Shown: positions 17,928-24,347 of the stretch, one piece after another
Position numbering within the stretch: the stretch's first letter is position 1
How the letters are laid out: the number at the start of each line of letters is the position of its first letter
Assembly (NCBI GenBank): GCA_045544955.1
Contig: JAZPZY010000041.1
Coordinates: forward strand, 9,048-73,047
Length of the DNA stretch: 64,000 nt
From: SIG701 sp045544955
GTDB taxonomy: Bacteria; Bacillota; Clostridia; Oscillospirales; CAG-272
Direction of reading: 5' to 3'
Position numbers and translations under genes: made by a program
Notes under the pieces: model-generated
The model's database searches: none
What the model was told of the DNA's origin: nothing
The model's input: the letters and a program-made list of their open reading frames with translations, nothing else

Positions 17928-18548
17928 ATGAACCGACTGACCAAAATTGCCCTTTCTGTGGTGCTTCTTTTGACTGCCGTTCTGCTTTCTGCCTGCGGCG
18001 GCAGCGGCCTTTCCGAAGATGAGATCCGGGACACGTACCGGAATCTGGTGGAGGCATCCTATTCCCTCAACGACGTGTACTACGGAGACGGCCTTCCTTT
18101 CGTGGAGGATGAAAAAGCTGTGTCCACCCTTCTGGGGCTTGCCCAGGGAACGGATCTGAGCGTGAACTACATGCCCGTGGCAAAGGAATCTCCCCTGCAG
18201 ACGGAGGACGAGATCCGTGAGGCAACGGCGGCGGTCTTCTCTCCGGATATGTGCGAGATGCTTTACGAGATCGGCTTTACCGGCGTCTCCACCGACGACG
18301 AGGCAAGAGTGGCCTTTGCCCGCTATATCCAGCAGGACGGCTTTCTGACCGTCCGGATCGATCTTGCCGATTCCGCCATGAACGTTTCACGTACCTACGA
18401 TTTCGACCAAATGATGCTGATCGCCGACGAGAGCGACCGGATCTGCGCGTCGTTCCCGTCCTATATGGAGGGAGAAAAGTCGGTAGACGTCAAAATTACC
18501 CTGGTAAAAACCGCAGACGGCTGGCGGCTGGATTCACCTACCTATTGA
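17928..18548 (+). CDS. Hypothetical lipoprotein
   Basis: A 206-residue exported lipoprotein with signal peptide MNRLTKIALSVVLLLTAVLL and lipobox Cys24 (LSAC). The mature part is acidic and alpha/beta; its last strands (VDVKITLVKTADGWRLDSPTY) resemble the end of NTF2-like or DUF4878-type lipoproteins, but I do not recognise a firm family. The start is ATG 17928, preceded by GAGGAG; the ATG at 17913 overlaps the ribosome site. A TATACT box lies at 17898-17903. Its stop codon overlaps the -35 of the next gene's promoter. Confidence 0.7.
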   Translation: MNRLTKIALSVVLLLTAVLLSACGGSGLSEDEIRDTYRNLVEASYSLNDVYYGDGLPFVEDEKAVSTLLGLAQGTDLSVNYMPVAKESPLQTEDEIREATAAVFSPDMCEMLYEIGFTGVSTDDEARVAFARYIQQDGFLTVRIDLADSAMNVSRTYDFDQMMLIADESDRICASFPSYMEGEKSVDVKITLVKTADGWRLDSPTY

Positions 18549-18573
18549 CAAACGGACGATTTTCGTATACAAT
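18545..18573 (+). promoter_or_regulatory. Sigma-A promoter of the DUF1292 gene
   Basis: TTGACA (18545-18550), 17-bp spacer, TACAAT (18568-18573). The -35 contains the TGA stop of the upstream lipoprotein gene. Confidence 0.85.
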
Positions 18574-18623
18574 AGAGACAGCGAAAACGAAAGATAAAGA
18601 ATGAATATATTTTGGAGGACACC

Positions 18624-18947
18624 ATGGCAGAAGAAAAGAAGAACCCGGCAGAAGAACTCACTGAGCTGGGTATGGAAGAAATCGAGATCTACACGCTGAC
18701 GGATGAGGACGGCAACGAAAGCCAGTTCGAGCTGATCGGCGAGTGCGAAAAGGACGGCAAGACCTACTACGCACTGACGGAACTGGATGCCGAAGGCAAT
18801 CAGATCAGCGAGGAATACGTGATCCTGCGTCTGGACCGTGAGGAAAACGGCGAGGAGATCCTGATCTCCATCGACGATGACGAGGAGTTCGACGCCGTTG
18901 CCGATTATTTCGACGACCAGTTCAACGCTATCGACTACGATAACTGA
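18624..18947 (+). CDS. DUF1292 (YrzB-like) acidic protein
   Basis: A 107-residue, very acidic protein. The segment IEIYTLTDEDGNESQFELIG...YYALTEL...EYVILRL is the DUF1292 signature found in Firmicutes next to ruvX or alaS. The molecular function is not established. The start is ATG 18624 with GGAGG 8 bases upstream; an upstream in-frame ATG overlaps the ribosome site. A consensus promoter drives it and it appears monocistronic, followed by a 490-base gene-free region holding a candidate RNA. Confidence 0.88.
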   Translation: MAEEKKNPAEELTELGMEEIEIYTLTDEDGNESQFELIGECEKDGKTYYALTELDAEGNQISEEYVILRLDREENGEEILISIDDDEEFDAVADYFDDQFNAIDYDN

Positions 18948-18995
18948 AGCGGGGATAAAGCGAGTCTGTAATTGTACTTTTTCTGCCCCACTTCG

Positions 18996-19020
18996 CCGAG
19001 TTCGTCTATGACGAACTCGG
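18996..19020. repeat. GAGTTCG palindrome (REP-like)
   Basis: CCGAGTTCGT/ACGAACTCGG, 10-bp stem with a 5-base loop. The same GAGTTCG/CGAACTC arms recur at 37942, 38010 and 39727. Confidence 0.7.
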
Positions 19021-19021
19021 T

Positions 19022-19250
19022 ACACCGGCTGAATACTTGTGCGTATGCCTGCTATGTTCGTGATGGGTGGGTACGTAAACCCACAACAGAAAAATGGAGT
19101 CCGGACTTCCCGCCTGGGGATGCAGACCTCCCGCGTATCGCTCCTTTGACCGATACGGCGGACGTTGGGAGCACAAACGGAGGGAGAGGACACCAACCTT
19201 GCATTAGCAGGGTTTCTAACTTCTCATCCACACGGCACAGCGGGTATTTT
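19022..19250 (+). ncRNA. Candidate structured noncoding RNA, possibly 6S-like
   Basis: This region has no convincing gene but strong long-range pairing: ACCGGCTG (19024-19031) with CAGCGGGT (19238-19245), and CCTGCTA (19048-19054) with TAGCAGG (19205-19211), enclosing local hairpins GTGGGT/ACCCAC (19068-19085), CGTATCG/CGATACG (19134-19157) and GTTGG/CCAAC (19164-19198). An asymmetric bulge of about 21 bases lies on the 3' side between the two outer stems, and ATTTTTATTT follows the last stem. A rod with an internal bubble recalls 6S RNA, but I could not match the family consensus. The strand is inferred from the 3' T-run. Confidence 0.4.
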
Positions 19251-19266
19251 TATTTGGAGATACGGC

Positions 19267-19429
19267 GGGGAGGGCTTTTTGCAAAAAGCCCTCCCCGAAT
19301 CCCACCCAAAAACCTTCAAACTGAAAAAAGATCACGTCTGTACGCAAAATGACCGCACAGACGTGATTTGTTGTTTCGTATAAAGTTTTTTGAAAGGGTG
19401 TGGGAAAACTTTTTGCAAAAAGTTTTCCC
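19267..19429. repeat. Composite intergenic repeat A-B-A' (copy 1)
   Basis: Three palindromes in a row: A 19267-19296 (GGGGAGGGC-TTTTTGCAAAAA-GCCCTCCCC), B 19331-19367 (ATCACGTCTGT/ACAGACGTGAT), and A' 19402-19429 (GGGAAAAC-TTTTTGCAAAAA-GTTTTCCC). The spacers are mirror images (CCCACCCAAAAACCTTCAAACT and AGTTTTTTGAAAGGGTGTGGG). The unit ends 8 bases before the stop of the minus-strand oxidoreductase and may terminate it. A full second copy is at 44756-44924. Confidence 0.85.
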
Positions 19430-19437
19430 GCGTTTTA

Positions 19438-20307
19438 TTATACATCGTATTCTTTTACTTCTTCCATCTTGCCGCTCTTCAGGGAACGGTCGATGGCGTT
19501 CAGGATGAATACCGGGGCGATGAAATCCTTATAGGATTCTCTCTGCTCGCCGCCCGTGAGGATGTTCTGGAAATCACCGAACTCCCGATCGTAAGCGGAG
19601 GGAGATACGGCAACGTCCAGGGACATGGTGCCCGTTTCACCCTGCAGGTTTGCATAGTAGCGCGCCTTGGTGGTGAACAGACCGGTGATATCGTAATCCG
19701 CATAGCGGAATACTACGGTGATATTATCGCCGCTCTGCATGGCCATGACGGCGTGGGGATACTTGCCGTGTACGGCGGTGATCATCTCCACCAGATGGGC
19801 GGAGTAGAAGAAGAAGCCGCCGTGGGGGTTATCCAGATTGATGGGGGCACGGACGTAGCCGCCTACGGTCTTGCCCAGCGTACCCGCATCCAGCGTTTCC
19901 CGCATAGCGAGAATATCGTCCACCAGCTTCAGGGAAGAGCCGCCGGTGAGCTTTACGCCGTACTTCTTCGCATCGGCTACCAGGGCGAGCGCATCCTCCT
20001 CGGATACGGTCACCGGCTTGTCGATGAACATGGGGATACCGCTTTCCATATAGGGCTTTGCGTACTTGTAGTGATTGTCGCCGTGACGGGCGGTCACTAC
20101 CAGACCGTCTATCTTGCCTACCAGATCGTCGTAGTTGTCCATTACCGGCACGTCGGGGAATTTCTCGTGCAGCTTTTCGGCCGCTTCCCGCTCGTGGCTG
20201 TAAATACCTACGACTTCAATATCCTTGTATTCTTCTTCTTCGTGAATGAATTTGCAGAAATGATCCGCGTGGGAGTTTTCGCATCCCAGAATGGCAATCT
20301 TTTTCAT
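19438..20307 (-). CDS. Gfo/Idh/MocA family oxidoreductase, short form
   Basis: A 289-residue NAD(P)-dependent oxidoreductase of sugars or inositols. The N-terminal Rossmann part begins MKKIAILGCENSHADHFCKF, VVGIYSHE is the second strand, and FIDKPVTVSEEDA corresponds to the EKP catalytic motif (Asp in place of Glu). The C-terminal domain is shorter than in full-length members. It lies 15 bases after the next gene (20323-21393), with a ribosome site (AAGGAG), and is cotranscribed with it. Which sugar it uses is not visible; the divergent AraC regulator suggests substrate-responsive expression. Confidence 0.82.
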   Translation of the reverse strand: MKKIAILGCENSHADHFCKFIHEEEEYKDIEVVGIYSHEREAAEKLHEKFPDVPVMDNYDDLVGKIDGLVVTARHGDNHYKYAKPYMESGIPMFIDKPVTVSEEDALALVADAKKYGVKLTGGSSLKLVDDILAMRETLDAGTLGKTVGGYVRAPINLDNPHGGFFFYSAHLVEMITAVHGKYPHAVMAMQSGDNITVVFRYADYDITGLFTTKARYYANLQGETGTMSLDVAVSPSAYDREFGDFQNILTGGEQRESYKDFIAPVFILNAIDRSLKSGKMEEVKEYDV

Positions 20308-20322
20308 GGATGTACTCCTTGG

Positions 20323-21393
20323 TCAGAATTTCATCGGCATGGGATTCTGTGCGTGTGCGGTCTCGATGATGCTGATGATCTCCATAGCGTGCTTCGGACC
20401 GATGGTCAGCTCCTTGCCGGTGGTGATGGCGGCGTATACGTCCTCGTACAGCTTTGCCGTGCCCACGTCAAAGGCGGTACCGTTGAAGGTGCCCTCTTCC
20501 TCGTGCCAGTTCAGCTTCTCGGAGCAGTAGATGGGGTTGCCCTCTTCGTTCTTGAGGAATTCCTCGATAACGGGACGCTCCGGGTTTTCGCCGTCTACGA
20601 TGTACTTCATTTCGTACTTGGCGGGGGTTGCCTTGAGGCAGCCCTTGGAGCCCTGGATCAGGAGATTGTAGCCGGTCATGCCGTTGATGGAGCTGATCTC
20701 CAGATCGATCAGCGGCTTGTTCGGTGCGGTCACGAGGATCTTGGCGTAGTCGTCAGCGTCACCGCTGGTGATGGCGGCGGCAAGACGGCTGTAAGCCACC
20801 TTGTAATCCTTGTCGAAATTAAGGAAGCCGAGAGCCAGACCGATGGGGTGCGGGCCGGTGTTGTAGATACCGCCGCCCATCATCTTCTGCAGCGTCTGCC
20901 AGTCCCAGCGGCGGGCAAAGCCGTTGTAGGAAATGTTGATCTGCTCAACCTTGCCCAGCTTGCCGCTTTCTACAACTTCCTTTGCGAACTCGTAGAAGGG
21001 CGCGTAGAAGGTCTGCTGGAATACTGCCAGAAGAACGCCGTTTTCCCGTGCAGTCTTCATCAGATCCTCACACTCGTAGCGGTTGCGTGCGAAGGGCTTT
21101 TCCACCAGCACGTTCTTGCCGTGTGCCAGAAGATCCTTGGTGATGGGGTAGTGCATATAAGAGAAGGAAGCATTGACCACCAGATCAATATCCGTTTTGT
21201 CAAAGAGATCCTTGTAGTCGGAGAAAACTTCACATCCGGGGTAGAGCTCCTTTGCCAGATTCCGGCGGAACTCATCGAAGTCCACAACGTACTTTACGTC
21301 GTAGAGGGTGTTGGCTTCGCTGCGGAAGAAAGCGCCGTGGATGTTCTTGCCGCTGCGGCCTTGACCGATGATGGCCACGTTCAGCTTTTTCAT
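20323..21393 (-). CDS. Gfo/Idh/MocA family oxidoreductase
   Basis: A 356-residue full-length member. MKKLNVAIIGQGRSGKNIHG carries the G-x-G-x-x-G dinucleotide motif, VLVEKPFARNRYE the EKP motif (residues about 96-98), and GGGIYNTGPHPIGLALGF the region with the catalytic His of the C-terminal domain. Members oxidise sugars such as glucose, xylose or myo-inositol or act in epimerisation cycles. It is the first gene of a two-gene minus-strand operon, divergent from an AraC regulator, with palindromic elements in the shared leader. Confidence 0.9.
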   Translation of the reverse strand: MKKLNVAIIGQGRSGKNIHGAFFRSEANTLYDVKYVVDFDEFRRNLAKELYPGCEVFSDYKDLFDKTDIDLVVNASFSYMHYPITKDLLAHGKNVLVEKPFARNRYECEDLMKTARENGVLLAVFQQTFYAPFYEFAKEVVESGKLGKVEQINISYNGFARRWDWQTLQKMMGGGIYNTGPHPIGLALGFLNFDKDYKVAYSRLAAAITSGDADDYAKILVTAPNKPLIDLEISSINGMTGYNLLIQGSKGCLKATPAKYEMKYIVDGENPERPVIEEFLKNEEGNPIYCSEKLNWHEEEGTFNGTAFDVGTAKLYEDVYAAITTGKELTIGPKHAMEIISIIETAHAQNPMPMKF

Positions 21394-21430
21394 AATACTG
21401 TATCCTTTCGGAACAAAAATTGGACGCAGG

Positions 21431-21454
21431 GTGAAAAATTTTCAAAATTTTCAC
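21431..21454. promoter_or_regulatory. Inverted repeat in the leader of the oxidoreductase operon
   Basis: GTGAAAA (21431-21437) and TTTTCAC (21448-21454) form a 7-bp inverted repeat 37 bases before the minus-strand start. It resembles the GTG...CAC dyads at the array promoters (33016, 34715). It is a candidate operator. Confidence 0.5.
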
Positions 21455-21467
21455 ACATCCCGTCGAA

Positions 21468-21483
21468 TATAGTATATACTATA
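21468..21483. promoter_or_regulatory. 16-bp perfect palindrome with overlapping divergent -10 boxes
   Basis: TATAGTATATACTATA is perfectly palindromic and contains TATACT on both strands, so it could supply -10 boxes for both the oxidoreductase operon and the AraC gene. No good -35 was found at 17 bp on either side. Confidence 0.45.
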
Positions 21484-21600
21484 CTTAATAGGAATTGAAT
21501 TGCATTTTGCGTTTTTTTGCACTGAAACATTGCAGAAAATGGACTAATTGACCGGTGCGGGTGGCGGTTTTCTCTGCCTGCAAGAGAAAGGAGTGATCTT

Positions 21601-22413
21601 GTGGAAAGGGTCGTTCACTATCATCAGAACAAGAATCTGGTCTACGATCATGTGGTGTATCGGGAGCCCCGGGGCTTTATGCCTCACACCCATAATCTGT
21701 ACGAGATTCTCTTTATTCTCAGGGGGAACGTAACGCATATATCGGAGAACAGAAAATATTCTCTCACCCGGTACGATCTGATTTTCGTGCCGCCCAGCCG
21801 GAATCATTTTATCAAGATCAACGCGCCGGGGGAATACGAGCGGTACAATATGCTTTTTGACGCGGAGGCTCTGCATATTTCCGAGGCGGAACTGGACGTG
21901 ACGGGAGAAGTGTTTCACCTGTCGGACAACCGGATCATCCGGGAACTGTTCCAGAAAATGGACTACTACGTTTCCCATCTGGAAACGGCGGAGCTGGAAG
22001 AGGTCATGTCTCTCCTTTTGAAGGAGTTGTTTTTCAATCTCCGGACCAACGGCCAGATTCAGCCTGCCAAGGAGGACGCCAGCCTCCACCCCATGCTGCT
22101 GGCGGCCCTCAAATACATAAATGATCACCTGTTCACCGTAACGGACGTTTCCGAGATCGCCGGGGAGCTGTTCATTACCGAGAGCTATCTGTTCAAACTG
22201 TTCAAAAATCAGCTTGGCACCAGCCCCAAACGGTACATCGTGGAAAACCGTCTGCGTGCCGCCCGGGATCTGATACGGACGGGGCAGAAGCCCACGGACG
22301 TGTATGAAAAATGCGGATTTTCCGATTATACCGTGTTCTATCGGAATTACGTGAAGTTCTTCGGCATCTCCCCGAAAGAGGAGCTTTCCCACGTGGTGCT
22401 CACCTGGCGGTAA
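21601..22413 (+). CDS. AraC-family transcriptional regulator
   Basis: A 270-residue regulator with an N-terminal cupin sensor (HTHNLYEILFILRGN near residue 28, YDLIFVPPSRNHF near residue 58) and a C-terminal double helix-turn-helix (VTDVSEIAGELFITESYLFKLFKNQ near residue 180; PTDVYEKCGFSDYTVFYRNYVKFFGISP near residue 230). The start is GTG 21601, preceded by AAAGGAG. It is divergent from the two oxidoreductase genes and 110 bases upstream of the LarA-like gene, so it probably senses a sugar-like ligand and controls one or both. Confidence 0.9.
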   Translation: MERVVHYHQNKNLVYDHVVYREPRGFMPHTHNLYEILFILRGNVTHISENRKYSLTRYDLIFVPPSRNHFIKINAPGEYERYNMLFDAEALHISEAELDVTGEVFHLSDNRIIRELFQKMDYYVSHLETAELEEVMSLLLKELFFNLRTNGQIQPAKEDASLHPMLLAALKYINDHLFTVTDVSEIAGELFITESYLFKLFKNQLGTSPKRYIVENRLRAARDLIRTGQKPTDVYEKCGFSDYTVFYRNYVKFFGISPKEELSHVVLTWR

Positions 22414-22430
22414 GAATCTGCGTCTCTGCC

Positions 22431-22459
22431 TTGCAATCCGAAAAAAACTGTGATACAAT
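22431..22459 (+). promoter_or_regulatory. Promoter of the LarA-like gene
   Basis: TTGCAA (22431-22436), 17-bp spacer ending TGA, TACAAT (22454-22459). A small GGGGAC/GTTCCCC hairpin (about 22473-22487) lies in the leader. Confidence 0.75.
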
Positions 22460-22523
22460 ATAAGGTAAATTGGGGGACTTTGTTCCCCAACGCCCCAATT
22501 TTTATAAAACGGAGAAGATAACT

Positions 22524-23777
22524 ATGATCCTTGAGAACAAGACCGGCCTTTGCGACTGCGAAATGAAAGAGGCCCTCAAAAAATCCATCGAAGGCAAAAA
22601 TCTCAGAAAAGTACTGATCCTGCCCCCGGACTTCACCCGTATGTATTCCTATGCCGGCAAGCTCACCGCTATGTATTACGAACTCCTTTCCGAGACGTGT
22701 GAAGTGGATATCATGCCGGCTCTGGGCACTCACGTTCCCATGACGGAGGAGGAATGGGTGGCGTTCTTCGGAGAAGGCGTGCCCTTCTCCAAGATGATCG
22801 TGCATAACTGGCGTACCGACGTGGTAAAACTGGGTGAGGTGCCCGCTTCCTTCGTAAGCGAGGTATCCGAGGGCCTGGTGACCACCGGCATCGACGTAGA
22901 GGTAAACAAGCGTCTCACCGACAAGTCCTACGATCTCATTATCTCCATCGGCCAGGTAGTGCCCCACGAGGTAGTGGGCATGGCCAACTATTCCAAGAAC
23001 ATCTTCGTGGGCTGCGGCGGCTCCTCCATGATCAACTCCTCCCATATGCTAGGTGCCTTCTACGGCATGGAGCGTGTGATGGGCAAGGACTTCTCCCCCG
23101 TTCGCCGCGTGTTTGACTACGCCGAGGAGAATTTCCTTAAGGATATTCCGCTTCTGTACGTGCTCACCGCCACCACCAATAAGGGCGACGCCGTAACGGT
23201 GCACGGCCTGTATATCGGCCGGGAAAGATCCAATTTCGAGGCGGCTGTGAAAGAGAGCCAGCGTGTGAACCTGACCCACGTGCCTGCCCGGATGGAGAAG
23301 GTTGTGGTATATCTGGATCCCCGTGAGTTCAAGAGCACCTGGCTCGGCAATAAGGCTATCTACCGTACCCGTATGGCTATGGCAGACGGCGGTGAGCTGA
23401 TCGTGCTTGCCCCCGGCGTGGCACACTTCGGCGAGGACGACGAGAACGACCGTCTCATCCGCAAGTACGGCTACGTGGGACGTGAGAACGTTCTGAAGCT
23501 GGTGGCAGACGAGAAGAACGCTGATCTGAAGGGCAACCTGTCCGTGGCGGCTCATCTGATCCACGGCTCCTCCGACGGACGGTTTACCATCCGCTACGCA
23601 ACGAAGCTGCTCTCCGAGGAGGAAGTGAAGGCGGCTAATTTCGCCTACGCTCCCTACGACGAGATGGCAAAGAAATACGATCCCGCAAAGCTCACCGACG
23701 GCTGGAACGACGTGGACGGCGAAAAGATCTTCTACATCAGCAATCCCGCACTCGGTCTGTGGGTGGCAGAGGAATAA
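22524..23777 (+). CDS. Lactate racemase-like (LarA/DUF2088 domain) protein
   Basis: A 417-residue protein related to the nickel-pincer racemase LarA. ILPPDFTR near residue 32 and ALGTHVPMTEEEW near residue 67 match the DUF2088 N-terminal domain, in which the His of GTH is catalytic; VPHEVVGMANYSKNIFVGCGG near residue 150 follows the LarA order. LarA enzymes epimerise alpha-hydroxy acids; relatives act on sugar acids. The NPN-cofactor genes larB, larC and larE are absent here. The start ATG 22524 has GGAGAAG upstream. Placement after AraC and the oxidoreductases suggests sugar-acid metabolism rather than lactate. It could also be a non-nickel relative. Confidence 0.75.
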   Translation: MILENKTGLCDCEMKEALKKSIEGKNLRKVLILPPDFTRMYSYAGKLTAMYYELLSETCEVDIMPALGTHVPMTEEEWVAFFGEGVPFSKMIVHNWRTDVVKLGEVPASFVSEVSEGLVTTGIDVEVNKRLTDKSYDLIISIGQVVPHEVVGMANYSKNIFVGCGGSSMINSSHMLGAFYGMERVMGKDFSPVRRVFDYAEENFLKDIPLLYVLTATTNKGDAVTVHGLYIGRERSNFEAAVKESQRVNLTHVPARMEKVVVYLDPREFKSTWLGNKAIYRTRMAMADGGELIVLAPGVAHFGEDDENDRLIRKYGYVGRENVLKLVADEKNADLKGNLSVAAHLIHGSSDGRFTIRYATKLLSEEEVKAANFAYAPYDEMAKKYDPAKLTDGWNDVDGEKIFYISNPALGLWVAEE

Positions 23778-23792
23778 GATAAATATGGGGGT

Positions 23793-23813
23793 GTGGGGGC
23801 CTTCGGCCCCCAC
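23793..23813. other. Hairpin between the LarA-like gene and rlmH
   Basis: GTGGGGGCC/GGCCCCCAC, 9-bp stem with a 3-base loop, 15 bases before the rlmH start and 16 after the previous stop. There is no T-run. It is another case of a strong hairpin just ahead of a start codon that lacks a ribosome site. Confidence 0.6.
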
Positions 23814-23827
23814 GTTCACTGTTTATT

Positions 23828-24307
23828 ATGAAAACATCAATTATTGCAGTGGGCAGTCTCGCGGATGCACATTTTCGGGACGCCATGAGTGAATACCAGA
23901 AGCGGCTGATGAAATCCTGGCAGCTGACGGTGACGGAGATCGCCGAGACTCGCCTGCCCCGGGATCCCTCCGACGGGGAGATCGAGGCCGCGCTTTTGGA
24001 TGAAGGCAAGCGTATATTGTCAAAGATTCCGTCCCGGGCGTACAAGATCGCCCTCTGCATTGAGGGAAAGACGATCTCCTCCGAAATGCTGTCCGCACGG
24101 ATGGAGGAAGCGGCTGTCCGGGGGGCATCGGAGATCACGTTTCTCATCGGCTCCTCCTTTGGACTGCACGAATCGGTAAAGCAGGCAGCGGATTTCCGCC
24201 TGTCCCTTTCCCCGATGACTTTTCCCCACGCACTGGCGCGGGTGATGCTGGCGGAGCAGATCTACCGGGCGGCAGAAATTGCCCGGGGTTCCCGCTATCA
24301 TAAGTAA
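23828..24307 (+). CDS. rlmH: 23S rRNA (pseudouridine1915-N3)-methyltransferase RlmH
   Basis: A 159-residue SPOUT-class methyltransferase that methylates pseudouridine 1915 of 23S rRNA. Typical features are KTSIIAVGSLADAHFRDAMSEY at the start, the trefoil-knot SAM-binding segment FLIGSSFGLHESV near residue 104, MTFPHALARVMLAEQIYRA near residue 130, and the C-terminal YHK. The length is exactly that of the family. No Shine-Dalgarno sequence precedes the ATG (TTTATTATG) and a hairpin lies 15 bases upstream. Confidence 0.95.
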   Translation: MKTSIIAVGSLADAHFRDAMSEYQKRLMKSWQLTVTEIAETRLPRDPSDGEIEAALLDEGKRILSKIPSRAYKIALCIEGKTISSEMLSARMEEAAVRGASEITFLIGSSFGLHESVKQAADFRLSLSPMTFPHALARVMLAEQIYRAAEIARGSRYHK

Positions 24308-24347
24308 CGGATCTTTCACAAAAAACCACACAGGAGAACGGTTTTTC

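Noticed and set aside
19085..19125. RNase P RNA on the minus strand, suggested by GGGAAGTCCGGACTCC
   Set aside because: It lacks the conserved AGAGGAAAGTCC form, the partner ACAGAA...GGCTTA region is absent, and the space available is too short.
18972..19352. 126-codon frame across the candidate RNA and composite repeat
   Set aside because: It runs through several hairpins and ends in the repeat; composition is not protein-like and there is no ribosome site.
19390..21498. 702-codon open frame on the plus strand opposite the two oxidoreductase genes
   Set aside because: Shadow frame; the minus-strand genes have full Gfo/Idh/MocA motifs and ribosome sites, and the plus frame runs through the A' repeat.
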